Assembly: GCA_900319985.1 (NCBI GenBank) | Contig: ONQL01000008.1 | Span: forward strand, 8,208-72,207 | Source of the DNA: an uncultured Methanobrevibacter sp. | GTDB lineage: Archaea > Methanobacteriota > Methanobacteria > Methanobacteriales > Methanobacteriaceae | DNA length: 64,000 bases | Reading direction: 5' to 3' | In this document: piece after piece, positions 33,832 to 43,794 of the stretch | Layout: the number at the start of each line of letters is the position of its first letter | Numbering within the stretch: position 1 is the first letter of the stretch | The notes under the pieces: generated by a model | The model's database searches: none | What the model was told of the DNA's origin: nothing | What the model saw: the letters and a program-made list of their open reading frames with translations, nothing else | Position numbers and translations under genes: made by a program

Positions 33832-34737
33832 ATGATTGAAAAAATACCTCTTCCAATATGTGGAGTAATTCTTGCATTATTTTCGCTTGGAAATCTTTTA
33901 AATGACACACATCCCCTTTTAAAGGCCATATGTGCGACAATAGGTCTGATATTCTTAATATTAATTATATCCAAGTTAATATTATACCCTGAAAAGATAA
34001 AAGAGGACTTCCAAAATCCAATACTGACAAGCAATTCAGGTACTTTTTCAATGAGTTTAATGCTTTTATCTACATACCTTTCACCATTTATACCGAATAT
34101 TGCATTTGGTGTTTGGATATTAGGTGTAGCTTTACACATTCTACTGATGATTTACTTTACCTATCATTTTATCATACATAATTTTGATATTTCAACAGTC
34201 TATCCCAGCTACTGGATAGTGTATGTTGGAATTACGATGGGAGCAATAACCGCACATGCACACAATCTCGAAGAGATAGGAATCATATTCTTCCTAGTCG
34301 GTTTTATGGCAATGATTATTACAATGCCCCTCATAATCTACAGATATCTAAAATACCCAAATATTCCAAATGGAAACAAACCCCTGATTTGTATCTTTAC
34401 TGCTGTTTTAAGCATATTGATTGTAGGGTATATCAATTCATTCAACACAATATCAGACGAATTTTTAATGGTAATGTACATATTCGCATGCATATTCTAC
34501 ATATTTGCACTACTTAAATTCATAGAATATAGGAATTTAGAGTTTTATCCAAGTTTTGCAGCATTTTCATTTCCATTTGTAATAAGCGGACTTGCAACAA
34601 AAGGCGTAATATCAAAAATAGGACCAAATATCATTCTAAATAATATTTTAAATATAGAAACAGTAATAGCTACAATTATTGTAGCATACGTATTAATGAA
34701 ATATATTAAATTTTTAAGTAGAAAATCATCTACTTAA
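33832..34737 (+). CDS. TDT/SLAC1-family anion transporter
   Basis: A 301-residue membrane protein with about nine to ten helices. The motif GTFSMSLMLLSTYLSPF and WILGVALHILLMIYFTYHF, then YPSYWIVYVGITMG, fit the TehA/Mae1/SLAC1 family of channel-like anion and dicarboxylate exporters. Possible substrates include sulfite, malate or tellurite; nothing in context decides. It is in operon spacing with the TatD-related gene and its stop overlaps that of sepF by four bases. Confidence 0.78.
   Translation: MIEKIPLPICGVILALFSLGNLLNDTHPLLKAICATIGLIFLILIISKLILYPEKIKEDFQNPILTSNSGTFSMSLMLLSTYLSPFIPNIAFGVWILGVALHILLMIYFTYHFIIHNFDISTVYPSYWIVYVGITMGAITAHAHNLEEIGIIFFLVGFMAMIITMPLIIYRYLKYPNIPNGNKPLICIFTAVLSILIVGYINSFNTISDEFLMVMYIFACIFYIFALLKFIEYRNLEFYPSFAAFSFPFVISGLATKGVISKIGPNIILNNILNIETVIATIIVAYVLMKYIKFLSRKSST
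34716..34735. terminator. Hairpin at convergent gene ends
   Basis: AAGTAG and CTACTT form a 6-bp stem with an 8-base loop at the joint ends of the transporter and sepF genes, followed by T residues. Confidence 0.4.
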
Positions 34738-35345
34738 TTTTTATTTACCAATTTAACTTGTTTTGGAGAAATAATGATTAAATTTTTATTTTCTGAACGG
34801 GCAAGCAACAATGCCTGAGCGCCATATCTAGTTCTCATTTTTTTAATCTTCTCACCAGCCAATCTAAAATTGGCATGGCTTTCTCTTTCCAAAAATGATA
34901 AATCTACAATGACCGGATTTTTCTCTTCAATTACCTGATCAACAATATAATTAACATCATCAATTGATTTTGGCCTAATAAGCGCGATTTCATAAAATGA
35001 CTGTTCGGGAGTAATTACATAATCGTCAAATGCATCATAAATCGGGACTGAATTACGCATAGGTTCAGGGTTTGGATTATAATTAGGAGCCTGATTTGGA
35101 CTAGGATTAGGATTTGAATTAGGTCTAGGACTGGAACGATAATTTATATTAGAATCATAATCTTGTTCGGGTTGTGAACTTTGATAATCTCTTCTTGAAT
35201 TTTGAAAATTAGAAACTTCAGTCATTATATTGTCTTTAATATCGTTAAATCTTTCTGTAATGCTAGGACCCTCATTAGTGTTTTCACCAGAGGATTCTGT
35301 TTCTTCGAATCCCAAACTTCTTTTTATGTTGTCTTTAAATCCCAT
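34734..35345 (-). CDS. sepF: SepF cell division protein
   Basis: Archaeal SepF anchors FtsZ to the membrane at the division site. The 203-residue protein has an N-terminal amphipathic stretch (MGFKDNIKRSLGFEE) for membrane binding, a long disordered Asn/Pro/Ser-rich linker with repeated NPNP steps (about 60-105), and a C-terminal SepF core (about 120-203: YEIALIRPKSIDDVNYIVDQ, PVIVDLSF). SepF of Methanobrevibacter smithii is a known example of this family. The DUF1611 gene lies five bases upstream in the same direction. Confidence 0.9.
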   Translation of the reverse strand: MGFKDNIKRSLGFEETESSGENTNEGPSITERFNDIKDNIMTEVSNFQNSRRDYQSSQPEQDYDSNINYRSSPRPNSNPNPSPNQAPNYNPNPEPMRNSVPIYDAFDDYVITPEQSFYEIALIRPKSIDDVNYIVDQVIEEKNPVIVDLSFLERESHANFRLAGEKIKKMRTRYGAQALLLARSENKNLIIISPKQVKLVNKN

Positions 35346-35350
35346 TCTAA

Positions 35351-36403
35351 CTACTCCTCTAAATATCTAAAAATAGCATCCAATAACTTATCCGCACCAT
35401 TGTTGTAAACATCTTCAGCAGGCAATCCGAATTCAGATTCGAAAGATCCGAGTGTCATATCTGAATCTGCATTTCTAAGATTGATTGACAAACCAACAAC
35501 TTTTGTAGGTTCAACTGCTTCAATAGCTCTGATTTCCTCTGCAATACCTCTAGGCTCTCTGTAAGGGTGATTCGGCCTATGTCCAACAATAACTGCATCA
35601 GGAGCACATCCAATCAATATTGCTGCAGACAAACCTCTTGGATGAGGATTTCCGTCTTCAGTTAAACTGGACTGACCTTCAATAAATATAATGTCTGGCT
35701 GTTTAGTTTCTTCCACATATTTAATTGAAGACAATACTGCTGCCGGAACATCCATTGCAGATAAACTTCCAGCTCTAAAATTAAAATCAGTCGGTTCTTC
35801 CAATCCCATTTCATCAGTTGAAATAATGGCGGGATTTAAATTTCTTTTCATACAAGCCTTACCCAACTGTTTAGTAGTAGTTCTTTTTCCACACTCCTGA
35901 GAGGTTCCACCAACAAATATTACTGGAGCCTTTGGAGTATAGGAAATCTTTGGTAAAATTTCACAAGGTTTTTCTGGAGCCACACCAGCTACCATTTCAA
36001 CAACATCCAATCTGGAACCTATTTCCTTAATAACAACATCTTTTGAAGACGCGAATTTCTTTAAAGATGAATTATCCTCGATTGATAATGATCTAAATGA
36101 AGTAATTACATTTAAGCCAGCATCAATAGCCTGAACAGCATATTTTAAAGCTGAACCTTCAGCACCGATTGGCAACATTACAACAAGAGACTTTGCATCA
36201 GGAGCCTGTTTTAAACATTCATCAAGACTGCCTGCTACAATATGCCCGCAAAATTCTTTTCCTTGTTTATTAACATTATCATCAATGAATCCTACCGCTT
36301 CTACACCTTCGAGATTAGAGAATTTTTCTCCTCCACCGCCACAACCAACAACGATGAATGGATTTAACTCTTGAATATCTTTAACTGATTTTACTGAATA
36401 CAA
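35351..36403 (-). CDS. DUF1611-type P-loop protein
   Basis: About 350 residues. An N-terminal Rossmann-like part (PFIVVGCGGGGEKFSN, AVGFIDDNVNKQG) is followed by a P-loop-like element FVGGTSQECGKRTTTKQLG at about 168 and, later, IFIEGQSSLTEDGNPHPRG and GHRPNHPYREPRG, as in DUF1611 (DgcN-like) proteins. Role unknown; the N-terminal GGGG motif suggests a bound nucleotide or sugar nucleotide. TTG 36403, five bases after GGGTGA, is the best start; GTG 36412 is possible. Confidence 0.65.
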   Translation of the reverse strand: MYSVKSVKDIQELNPFIVVGCGGGGEKFSNLEGVEAVGFIDDNVNKQGKEFCGHIVAGSLDECLKQAPDAKSLVVMLPIGAEGSALKYAVQAIDAGLNVITSFRSLSIEDNSSLKKFASSKDVVIKEIGSRLDVVEMVAGVAPEKPCEILPKISYTPKAPVIFVGGTSQECGKRTTTKQLGKACMKRNLNPAIISTDEMGLEEPTDFNFRAGSLSAMDVPAAVLSSIKYVEETKQPDIIFIEGQSSLTEDGNPHPRGLSAAILIGCAPDAVIVGHRPNHPYREPRGIAEEIRAIEAVEPTKVVGLSINLRNADSDMTLGSFESEFGLPAEDVYNNGADKLLDAIFRYLEE

Positions 36404-36587
36404 CAATCTCACCCGTATAACTTATAATTTATAATTATCCCTGTAATTTATCCTACTATTTTTGAAAAAATCATAAAAATAATATTATATTATTAAATAT
36501 AATTTTTCATATTAATAAATGTAAATGTTTTAAGAAGAATAATTCATAAATATATTATTACTGAAAAAAAATTAAGGAGAAAGTTGC

Positions 36588-37532
36588 ATGAGAAAACCGT
36601 ACGTTATTTTAATTGGAAGTGCATCTGGAATTGGAAAATCAACAATAGCTGCAGAATTAGCCAAGCAATTGAATATCAAACATCTAATTGAAAGCGATTT
36701 TATCAGAGCTGTTGTTCGTGGAATTATTGGAAAAGAATATGCACCAACACTACACAGTTCATCCTATGATGCATACAAACAATTAAGAAACAAAAATCGT
36801 TTTGAAAATTATAACGATTTAGTATCCGCAGGATTTGATGAGCATGCATCCTATGTGATTCCGGCACTTGAAAAAATAATTCAAAGAGCAATAACAGATT
36901 ATGACGATATCGTTATCGAAGGAGTTCACTTAGTTCCAGGACTAATCGATATCGAACAGTTCAGGGAATTTGCAAATATCTACTTTTTTGTATTGAGCTC
37001 CGACGAGGAATCCCATAAGGAAAGGTTCGTTAAAAGAGCAGTCCAAATACACAGAGGCGGAAAACAACTAGACTTCTTTAAAGAAAACAGAATAATACAT
37101 GACCATTTATTAATACAAGCGGGAAAAAACGATGTGGACGTTATCAACACCGAAACCATCGAAAAATCGCTAGACAACATATTATCAATAATCAACAAAG
37201 CATGCACTACAGTGAAATTGACAAACAACGTTAATGAACTTGAAGATGTCATCAATATCATTATAAAAGAAAACAACGGATCAATAGAGAAAATCACATA
37301 CAACATTTCAGGATTCAGCGAACCATTGGTTAGAAATATAAATATTTCAGACATCAATTCCGCAGAAAGATTTATCAAAAATATAAACGAAAAAGAAGAC
37401 AAAAAAGAATACTTAACTAAACTATACGATTTATCTGACTATCGAACCACAGTTATCTGTGCTTCAAATCAGGAAAAATTAACCAAAATTATTAACAAAC
37501 TAAAAGCTAAAGGATATGTATTAAATGAATGA
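36588..37532 (+). CDS. pgk2: 2-phosphoglycerate kinase
   Basis: Makes 2,3-diphosphoglycerate, the precursor of the cyclic 2,3-diphosphoglycerate of Methanobacteriales. The 314-residue protein starts RKPYVILIGSASGIGKST, a Walker A P-loop, has the downstream ESDFIRAVVRG, LHSSSYDAYKQL and EGVHLVPGL family motifs, and an additional C-terminal domain after about 205. It overlaps the zpr1 gene by eight bases (ATGAATGA), a coupled pair. Confidence 0.88.
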   Translation: MRKPYVILIGSASGIGKSTIAAELAKQLNIKHLIESDFIRAVVRGIIGKEYAPTLHSSSYDAYKQLRNKNRFENYNDLVSAGFDEHASYVIPALEKIIQRAITDYDDIVIEGVHLVPGLIDIEQFREFANIYFFVLSSDEESHKERFVKRAVQIHRGGKQLDFFKENRIIHDHLLIQAGKNDVDVINTETIEKSLDNILSIINKACTTVKLTNNVNELEDVINIIIKENNGSIEKITYNISGFSEPLVRNINISDINSAERFIKNINEKEDKKEYLTKLYDLSDYRTTVICASNQEKLTKIINKLKAKGYVLNE

Positions 37533-38106
37533 AGAAGAAATTAATGAAATGATTATTCAATGTCCTGTATGCGGCATTGAAGGCGTTGCAAAATCCGTGA
37601 TGAAAGAGCTTGAAATTCCCCATTTCGGCAAGGTTTTAGAAACAACAATACTCTGCCCTTCCTGCGGATTCAAACACAGCGATGTTATAGCTTTGGAACA
37701 GAATGACCCTGCAAAATACATTCTGGAAATAAATAAAAATAATCTATCTATAAGAGTCGTCAGGTCACAGTCCGCAACAATTTCCATACCGGAAATAGGC
37801 GTTAAAGTAGAACCTGGACCAAAATCCGAAGGATATGTAACCAATGTTGAAGGAGTGCTGACACGTTTTGAAAGTGCCGTTAAAAAAGCATTGAACTTAT
37901 TTGAGGATGAAGAATCCCAGATTAATGCAAAAAATACTTTGAAAAATATTCAAGAGTTAAAAAAAGGAAATGGTACTGCAACATTAATCATGCTTGATCC
38001 ATTCGGACAAAGCAATATAGTAAGTGAAAATGCAGAAATATTGGAAATTCCTGAAGAGGAACTTCGTGAATTAAAAACAGGTTTTAGTAAAATTGAAGAT
38101 AATTAA
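37525..38106 (+). CDS. ZPR1-related zinc-finger protein
   Basis: A 193-residue archaeal ZPR1 homologue. The zinc finger CPVCGIEGVAKSVMKELEIP with the second pair CPSCGFKHSD is at residues 13-50, and the following beta domain SATISIPEIGVKVEPGPKSE matches the ZPR1 signature. Eukaryotic ZPR1 binds translation factor eEF1A; archaeal function is unproven. Coupled to pgk2 by overlap; ends at a convergent hairpin. Confidence 0.88.
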   Translation: MNEEEINEMIIQCPVCGIEGVAKSVMKELEIPHFGKVLETTILCPSCGFKHSDVIALEQNDPAKYILEINKNNLSIRVVRSQSATISIPEIGVKVEPGPKSEGYVTNVEGVLTRFESAVKKALNLFEDEESQINAKNTLKNIQELKKGNGTATLIMLDPFGQSNIVSENAEILEIPEEELRELKTGFSKIEDN

Positions 38107-38123
38107 AGAAGATTATTCTTCTT
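38106..38123. terminator. Hairpin between convergent genes
   Basis: AAGAAGA-TTAT-TCTTCTT, a 7-bp stem with four-base loop immediately beyond the zpr1 stop and inside the last codons of the histone-like gene. Confidence 0.4.
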
Positions 38124-38556
38124 CAACTTCTTCATCATCGACATTTGCTGAAAAATCAGTGAATGAATCTTCTTCAACAACATCTTTTAATTTTAAAGTT
38201 TTTTGAACATCCATAGCTAATGCATTACAATCTGCTTTAATAGCTTCTAAATGTAATAAAATTCTTTCTTTTTCTTGATTAATCCTTTCAATGTTAGTGT
38301 ATGGATAAGTGGATTCTTTAAGCATTTCGTATTCTATAGTGGTGTATGGATAATCATTTAATTGTTTACATACATTTTTTAAAACATCACCTAAGAATTT
38401 GTTCATTTCAACTTTTACCCTTTCCCTAATCATCTTGTCATCATCTAAATTTTCTTTCATTAAACGGACAACTTCAGCTTTAGCGAAAGGTAATTTTTCA
38501 TCATCTTCGTCGATAAATTCTTCGGAAGTTTCATCAATCATTTCTTCTTCAGACAT
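38113..38556 (-). CDS. Histone-fold protein with coiled-coil tail
   Basis: A 147-residue protein. An acidic N-terminus (1-20) is followed by KLPFAKAEVVRLMKENL (22-38), a histone alpha-1 with the LP-x-A start, a long helix (39-68, MIRERVKVEMNKFLGDVLKN), and a DYPYTTIEYEMLKES element (68-82) that corresponds to L2 and alpha-3 of the histone fold. Residues 87-124 form a heptad-like helix, then an acidic tail. Archaeal histones normally end after alpha-3 at about 67 residues. A GAGGTG site precedes ATG 38556. DNA binding is inferred, not shown. Confidence 0.6.
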   Translation of the reverse strand: MSEEEMIDETSEEFIDEDDEKLPFAKAEVVRLMKENLDDDKMIRERVKVEMNKFLGDVLKNVCKQLNDYPYTTIEYEMLKESTYPYTNIERINQEKERILLHLEAIKADCNALAMDVQKTLKLKDVVEEDSFTDFSANVDDEEVEEE

Positions 38557-38703
38557 AATTACACCTCATTTAGTTATTTTAAAATATTGAGTCTATGTGT
38601 AATTTTTTAAAAAAAATTATCAATACATCAATATCTAATTAATAATTTATCAAAAGTTCTATTTAAATGTATTGATTTAATTAGAGAATTGAAGTAGTAT
38701 TTA

Positions 38704-38733
38704 GGCATTTATTAGTACAACTAATAAAATGCT
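38704..38733. other. Imperfect hairpin in intergenic DNA
   Basis: GCATTTATTAGT-ACA-ACTAATAAAATGC forms a 12-bp stem with a single bulged base, upstream of the histone-like gene and beyond the adhesin gene. It could be part of a terminator, small RNA or regulator site. No other gene is seen between 38557 and 38823. Confidence 0.3.
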
Positions 38734-38800
38734 ATAAGAGAAAATTAATAATTTTAATAGTTACAAAATTTTAAAAAATCGTTTGAAAAAAATAAAAAGT

Positions 38801-38818
38801 AGTAGCGTAAAAGCTACT
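38801..38818 (-). terminator. Terminator of the adhesin gene
   Basis: AGTAGC and GCTACT pair around GTAAAA; on the minus strand a long T-run (in 38780-38800) follows, beginning just six bases after the stop codon at 38824. Confidence 0.65.
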
Positions 38819-38823
38819 TTAAA

Positions 38824-41800
38824 TTATCTTTTCTTTGAGGAATTACCACCAAAAAATATTATTGAACATAACAATGACAATGCCAAAAATACAAAGGAAT
38901 TGCCTGTAACATGTTTATTAAGCAAACCAAGAGCATTATTTTCAGATTTATTGTTATTAACAACATTATTTTTAGGATTTGATTTATTGAAGTCATTAGT
39001 GGAATTTTTGTTAGGTATATTGTTTTCAGTTACATTTACTTTTGCTACATCCTTATTATTATTTAAATTATAATCAAATGTATCACTAGTTACTGAAACC
39101 AAATTCTCAACCATTCCCTTACCAGTAGCAACCGCTTTAATAAATAACTCTGCAGAGTCGCCTGCAGCCAATTTGGTAATTGACCATTCATGATTTGATT
39201 TATCAAAACTTCCAAGAGTAGTTTTAAATGATTTTAATTTTAATGACTTATCTAAAACTTCATTTACCACAACTCCTTTTGCATCATCAGGCCCATAATT
39301 AGTAAGTTTAATGGAATATTTGACAACATCTCCCAATTTATAGTTATATTTAGAAACGGTTTTGGTTATTGACAAATCACATGCCGGAGCAACAAAAATC
39401 CATTCCTCATCTTCATTATTTTCCGGATTTAAATCAAACTCGTTTGAATATACACTAGCAATATTTCTAAAGTTGCCAGTTGAAGTTACTTTACATATTA
39501 TTTCCAAATCTTTAACTTCACCAACAGCTAAATCACCAGCATACCAACTACCATCCATATCAATATAACCACTGGATTTGACAAATTCTACACCTTTAGG
39601 AAGAATATCTCTAATAAAGACATCACTTGCATTATTTGGACCCATATTGGTTATTATGATAATCCATTTAACTAAATCCTTATAATTAGGATTTGAATTG
39701 TTAACAAGTTTATTGATTGATAAATCCACAACCGGAAAGACACAAATCAATTCATCATCCTTATTATTTGACTCATTCCTGTCCACTTCAGAAGAATTTG
39801 CAAATGCTTCGTTAACAATATTGTCTAAACGATTAACTTTACATGATATATTCAAATATACGACCTGATTATTTTTCAATTGACCAATAACCCATTTACC
39901 ACCTACAAATTCCCCGACAGTTGAGGAATAATTGTTGAAAATTAATCCATCATCCAATAAATCATACAAAATGACATTTGTGGCATCATCAGGACCATTA
40001 TTTTTTACAGATATGAACCAAATAATATCTTCACCGAAGAAAGGATATTCGTTAGACACCTGTTTAATAACTTCCAAGTCAACAGTTGTTGGAACAGATA
40101 TGGATTTATTATTTTTATTATTAGTTAAATTAGGGTCAACCTCATCAGCAGTAATTGAAGCCAAATTTGTAATAACCCCAGTTTTATTAACCATACAAAC
40201 AATCTCCAATTTCTCTTCATCGCCATTTTCTAAACAGCACATTGTCCAGATTCCATTATCATAAATTCCTTTACTTGCAGATGAATTAATCAATATCAAA
40301 CCTTTAGGCAAAATATCTTCCACATAAACATCAGTTGCTTTATCTGGACCATTATTTCTAGCAATCAATGTCCATTTAATAGTACTTTGATAATTTGGAT
40401 TAGTATTATTTACCAATTTAATAATTTGAACATCAGCAGTCCTTTCAACATCAATGCTATCATTATGATAATTATTATCCAAATTATAATCAAATTCACG
40501 ACCTGAAACAGAAACATTATTTTGAGTAACACCAGTTGCATTAACACGAGTAACAATATTTAATTGAACAAAAGCATTTGAATTTAATTGGCCAATATTC
40601 CAAATACCAGTTTTAAGATCATATTTACCATTACCATCATCATCAACCCAAATTAAAGATTTAGGAAGAACATCGATGACTTTAACTTCATGTGCAACAT
40701 CCGGACCATTGTTTCTAACAATAATATTCCAATTAACAATGTCCCCATAATTCGGATTGGTTACATTGGCCTTCTTAATTACTTCTAAATCACAAGCAGG
40801 ATTGACAAATACAGATGCATTATCTTTATTATTTGACAAATCAGAATCATACTCATATCCAGTTATATTAGCAAAATTAACGATAGTGCCTGTACGATTT
40901 ACTTTAGAAATTATTTCTACTTTCAATTTTTCACCGACAGACAAAGTACCAATATTTATTACACCATCAGAATATGTTCCTTTTTCCAAAATGGAATCGA
41001 TATAAATGAATCCTTCTGGAAGAATATCAACCACAACCACATCATGTGCGATATCCGGACCATTATTAGTTATCATCAATGTCCATTTAACTAACTGATT
41101 GAAATTAGTACTTGACACATTAGACACTTTAATAATTGATAAATCTGAAGAAGGACTGACCTTGATAATTTCAGAATCGTTATTATTTGTCAAATCATAA
41201 TCAAACTCACTGCCATTGACGGAAACATTGTTCATTATAATTCCAGTGGAATTAACTTTACAGACAATATTTAACATAATTTCATCACCCGGATTCAATG
41301 TACCAATATTCCAAACTCCAGTATCAGGATTATAATTCTGAGTATTATTATACCAAATCAAAGATTTAGGAAGAACATCAATAACCTCCACATTATGAGC
41401 TATATCCGGACCATTGTTTCTAACTTTAATACTCCAGTTAACAAAATCACCATAATTAGGATTAGTGTTATTTACAGATTTTATAACTTCCAAATCACAG
41501 GCAGGAAGAACATTTATTAATTTTTCATCAAAGTTATTAGTCAAATCAAAATCATATTCATTAGATGTTACATTAACATTGTTAACAATTTTTCCGGTTT
41601 TATTTACAACAGTGTAAATATTAACAATGATTGTTTCACCAACATCCAACTTATCAATATTTAAAATTCCAGTTACTGGATCATATTGATTGTTAGTATC
41701 ATCATCAATCCAAATCAAACCTTCAGGCAATACATCCCTTACAACAACACCAGTTGCATCATTAGGTCCGTTATTAGTAATATTCAATGTCCAGATAACT

Positions 41801-43794
41801 ACATCTTCATAGTTATAAGATTCAGATTTAGTTAATTTTTTAACTTGATTATCAACTTTTGGAATGACATTAAATGTAGTTTTATTGGTTATTGCCTTGT
41901 AGTAAGTATCCTCATAATGTCTAGCAGTTACATAGTATTTACCAGGTTTCAATCCAGCAAATTTCTCTGAAACTTCACCAAGATAATTAGAGTTTAATGT
42001 TTTATTAAAAATGATGGTGCCATCATCCTTTTCAATTGTTAATAAAATACCCATATTATATTCACGGTCATCTTGATATAAAATACCCATATTTGTTGCT
42101 CCATTAACAGGATATTCCCCATCAATTTGAATATTTGAATACTCTGCAGCATTGTAAATAGCATTAGATACAGCCAAATCACCATATTTCCCAATATTAT
42201 TTCCACCATGAATAATTGATTTGATAACCTCAACATCACCGTAATAAATATCTTTAGCAAAAATTGGCAACAAATATACCCATGCCTGGTTTTGATATAA
42301 GGTATTATTTGATAACCTTAATTTTTTACCAAATTTATCGTAATAAATTGCACTTCCATTTCTTGCAGTATTGAATAAAAAATTGCTATTTTCAATATTT
42401 GCATTTGTACTATTTACGTAAATAGCTCCACCCAATCCTTCATCATATTTATCGAAATCAGGAATAGCACTATTATTCATAAATGAAGATTCTGAAATTA
42501 ATGTACTTTTACCATTTATAAATATAGCACCACCATCAGTTTCAGCAATATTTCCTTTAAATGATGAATTTGAGAAAATAACTGATGTTGCAACTACATT
42601 AGCTGCACCTCCATTCACATATGCATAATTATTATTGAAATTAGAATCAGTGATTTTAATATTTTCACCAACTAACTGAACTGCACCTCCCAAAGGGGCA
42701 ATATTGCCTTCAAAACTACAATTATTAATGTCCAAATCCATAGTTTTATCAAAGAAATATCCAGTAGATAATGCACCACCAAACTCATTAGCAGTATTAT
42801 TAATAAAAATACAATTACTAATTGATCCAGAAGCATGATAGGTTAATGCACCACCTTCATCCGCAGAATTATTAATAAAGATACAACCATCATAAATCAC
42901 CCCATCTCGAATACATCCAGCGCCACCATGAGTATGAGCACTATCAGAATATACGGAATTATTAATAAATATACAGTTAAGTACATAAGCAGTACTTGGA
43001 TTATCCATACTCATTTGAATTGCACCACCGAAAGACTGATTGCCAAAATCATTATGAGCACTATTTGATACAAAAACCGAATTTTTAACCGTAGAATTAT
43101 TTCCATATAAACATACTGCGCCGGCAATTACAGCAGAGTTATTTATAAACTTACAATTATCCACAACAACATTTACGCAACGAGTATCATTATAAACACT
43201 TGCAATCGCTCCACCCCTTTCATATGCATTATTATTTTCAAATGCACAATTTACAATTTGAACATCATCCGCATAAGTGAAAATTGCGCCTCCAACTCTT
43301 GAATACGCATTAATAAATTTTATATTCTTAATTACTGTCCCCGAAGCTTTGGACCCAATTGAAAAAATTTGAGTAAAATTTTTAGCATCAAGAACAGCAG
43401 AAGATGTACCTGTAATAGTCAATTGTTTATTAATGGAAATGCGGTCTGAACTACTCCCAGCACTGTACTTTCCATTCAAAACTATCTCATCACCTTTCTC
43501 TGCTTTATTAATCACATTTTGTATATCTTTAAAAGTACCTCCTTTAACTTCATAAGACTTTGATAATAATATATTTCCAGACTGAATCTCATCTAAATTT
43601 ACCAAACCCTCTTGAGAATTTTCTAGCGTATCTTCAACATCTAATCCAATTTCCATCCCCTTACCAGTTTCATTTAAATCCACAGCATATGAATCGCCAA
43701 TAGTAGATCCAAATGTTGTGAAAATTAAACAAACGAATAGCAATGAAATTAAGAAATTTTTGCTAATAGCCATATTTTGAATTTTTTTCAACAT
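38824..43794 (-). CDS. Giant adhesin-like surface protein (beta-helix plus eight DUF11 repeats)
   Basis: 1656 residues from ATG 43794 (GGTGA four bases upstream). Residues 1-38 are a signal peptide (FLISLLFVCLIFTTFG). About 75-560 is a right-handed parallel beta-helix built of NCxFxNNSA-type coils (for example FINNSADEGGALTY, FEGNIAPLGGA), as in pectate-lyase-like adhesins. About 640-1600 holds eight DUF11 repeats of about 120 residues, each with an NNGPD-type turn. The end is a Lys-flanked membrane anchor (FVFLALSLLCSIIFFGG). This is the Methanobrevibacter adhesin-like protein pattern; a host or partner cell ligand is likely but unknown. Confidence 0.88.
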   Translation of the reverse strand: MLKKIQNMAISKNFLISLLFVCLIFTTFGSTIGDSYAVDLNETGKGMEIGLDVEDTLENSQEGLVNLDEIQSGNILLSKSYEVKGGTFKDIQNVINKAEKGDEIVLNGKYSAGSSSDRISINKQLTITGTSSAVLDAKNFTQIFSIGSKASGTVIKNIKFINAYSRVGGAIFTYADDVQIVNCAFENNNAYERGGAIASVYNDTRCVNVVVDNCKFINNSAVIAGAVCLYGNNSTVKNSVFVSNSAHNDFGNQSFGGAIQMSMDNPSTAYVLNCIFINNSVYSDSAHTHGGAGCIRDGVIYDGCIFINNSADEGGALTYHASGSISNCIFINNTANEFGGALSTGYFFDKTMDLDINNCSFEGNIAPLGGAVQLVGENIKITDSNFNNNYAYVNGGAANVVATSVIFSNSSFKGNIAETDGGAIFINGKSTLISESSFMNNSAIPDFDKYDEGLGGAIYVNSTNANIENSNFLFNTARNGSAIYYDKFGKKLRLSNNTLYQNQAWVYLLPIFAKDIYYGDVEVIKSIIHGGNNIGKYGDLAVSNAIYNAAEYSNIQIDGEYPVNGATNMGILYQDDREYNMGILLTIEKDDGTIIFNKTLNSNYLGEVSEKFAGLKPGKYYVTARHYEDTYYKAITNKTTFNVIPKVDNQVKKLTKSESYNYEDVVIWTLNITNNGPNDATGVVVRDVLPEGLIWIDDDTNNQYDPVTGILNIDKLDVGETIIVNIYTVVNKTGKIVNNVNVTSNEYDFDLTNNFDEKLINVLPACDLEVIKSVNNTNPNYGDFVNWSIKVRNNGPDIAHNVEVIDVLPKSLIWYNNTQNYNPDTGVWNIGTLNPGDEIMLNIVCKVNSTGIIMNNVSVNGSEFDYDLTNNNDSEIIKVSPSSDLSIIKVSNVSSTNFNQLVKWTLMITNNGPDIAHDVVVVDILPEGFIYIDSILEKGTYSDGVINIGTLSVGEKLKVEIISKVNRTGTIVNFANITGYEYDSDLSNNKDNASVFVNPACDLEVIKKANVTNPNYGDIVNWNIIVRNNGPDVAHEVKVIDVLPKSLIWVDDDGNGKYDLKTGIWNIGQLNSNAFVQLNIVTRVNATGVTQNNVSVSGREFDYNLDNNYHNDSIDVERTADVQIIKLVNNTNPNYQSTIKWTLIARNNGPDKATDVYVEDILPKGLILINSSASKGIYDNGIWTMCCLENGDEEKLEIVCMVNKTGVITNLASITADEVDPNLTNNKNNKSISVPTTVDLEVIKQVSNEYPFFGEDIIWFISVKNNGPDDATNVILYDLLDDGLIFNNYSSTVGEFVGGKWVIGQLKNNQVVYLNISCKVNRLDNIVNEAFANSSEVDRNESNNKDDELICVFPVVDLSINKLVNNSNPNYKDLVKWIIIITNMGPNNASDVFIRDILPKGVEFVKSSGYIDMDGSWYAGDLAVGEVKDLEIICKVTSTGNFRNIASVYSNEFDLNPENNEDEEWIFVAPACDLSITKTVSKYNYKLGDVVKYSIKLTNYGPDDAKGVVVNEVLDKSLKLKSFKTTLGSFDKSNHEWSITKLAAGDSAELFIKAVATGKGMVENLVSVTSDTFDYNLNNNKDVAKVNVTENNIPNKNSTNDFNKSNPKNNVVNNNKSENNALGLLNKHVTGNSFVFLALSLLCSIIFFGGNSSKKR
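39020..41865 (-). repeat. Eight tandem DUF11 repeats in the adhesin gene
   Basis: Each unit spans about 365 bases and codes for a domain with conserved V-W-x-I-x-x-x-NNGPD-x-A, VxVxDxLPxGL, NPxTGxWNIGxL and TNNxD motifs. Units two and four (around 41150-41510 and 40430-40810) are especially alike at the protein level (PACDLEVIK...NPNYGD). Repeats are diverged enough that recent DNA duplication is not obvious for all. Confidence 0.75.

Noticed and set aside
39000..43700. Several 65-110 residue frames on the plus strand within the adhesin gene
   Set aside because: They are antisense shadows of the repeats, without ribosome binding sites.
38824..43794. CRISPR or DNA-level repeat array
   Set aside because: The periodicity is about 365 bases and reflects protein domains (DUF11), not short spaced repeats.
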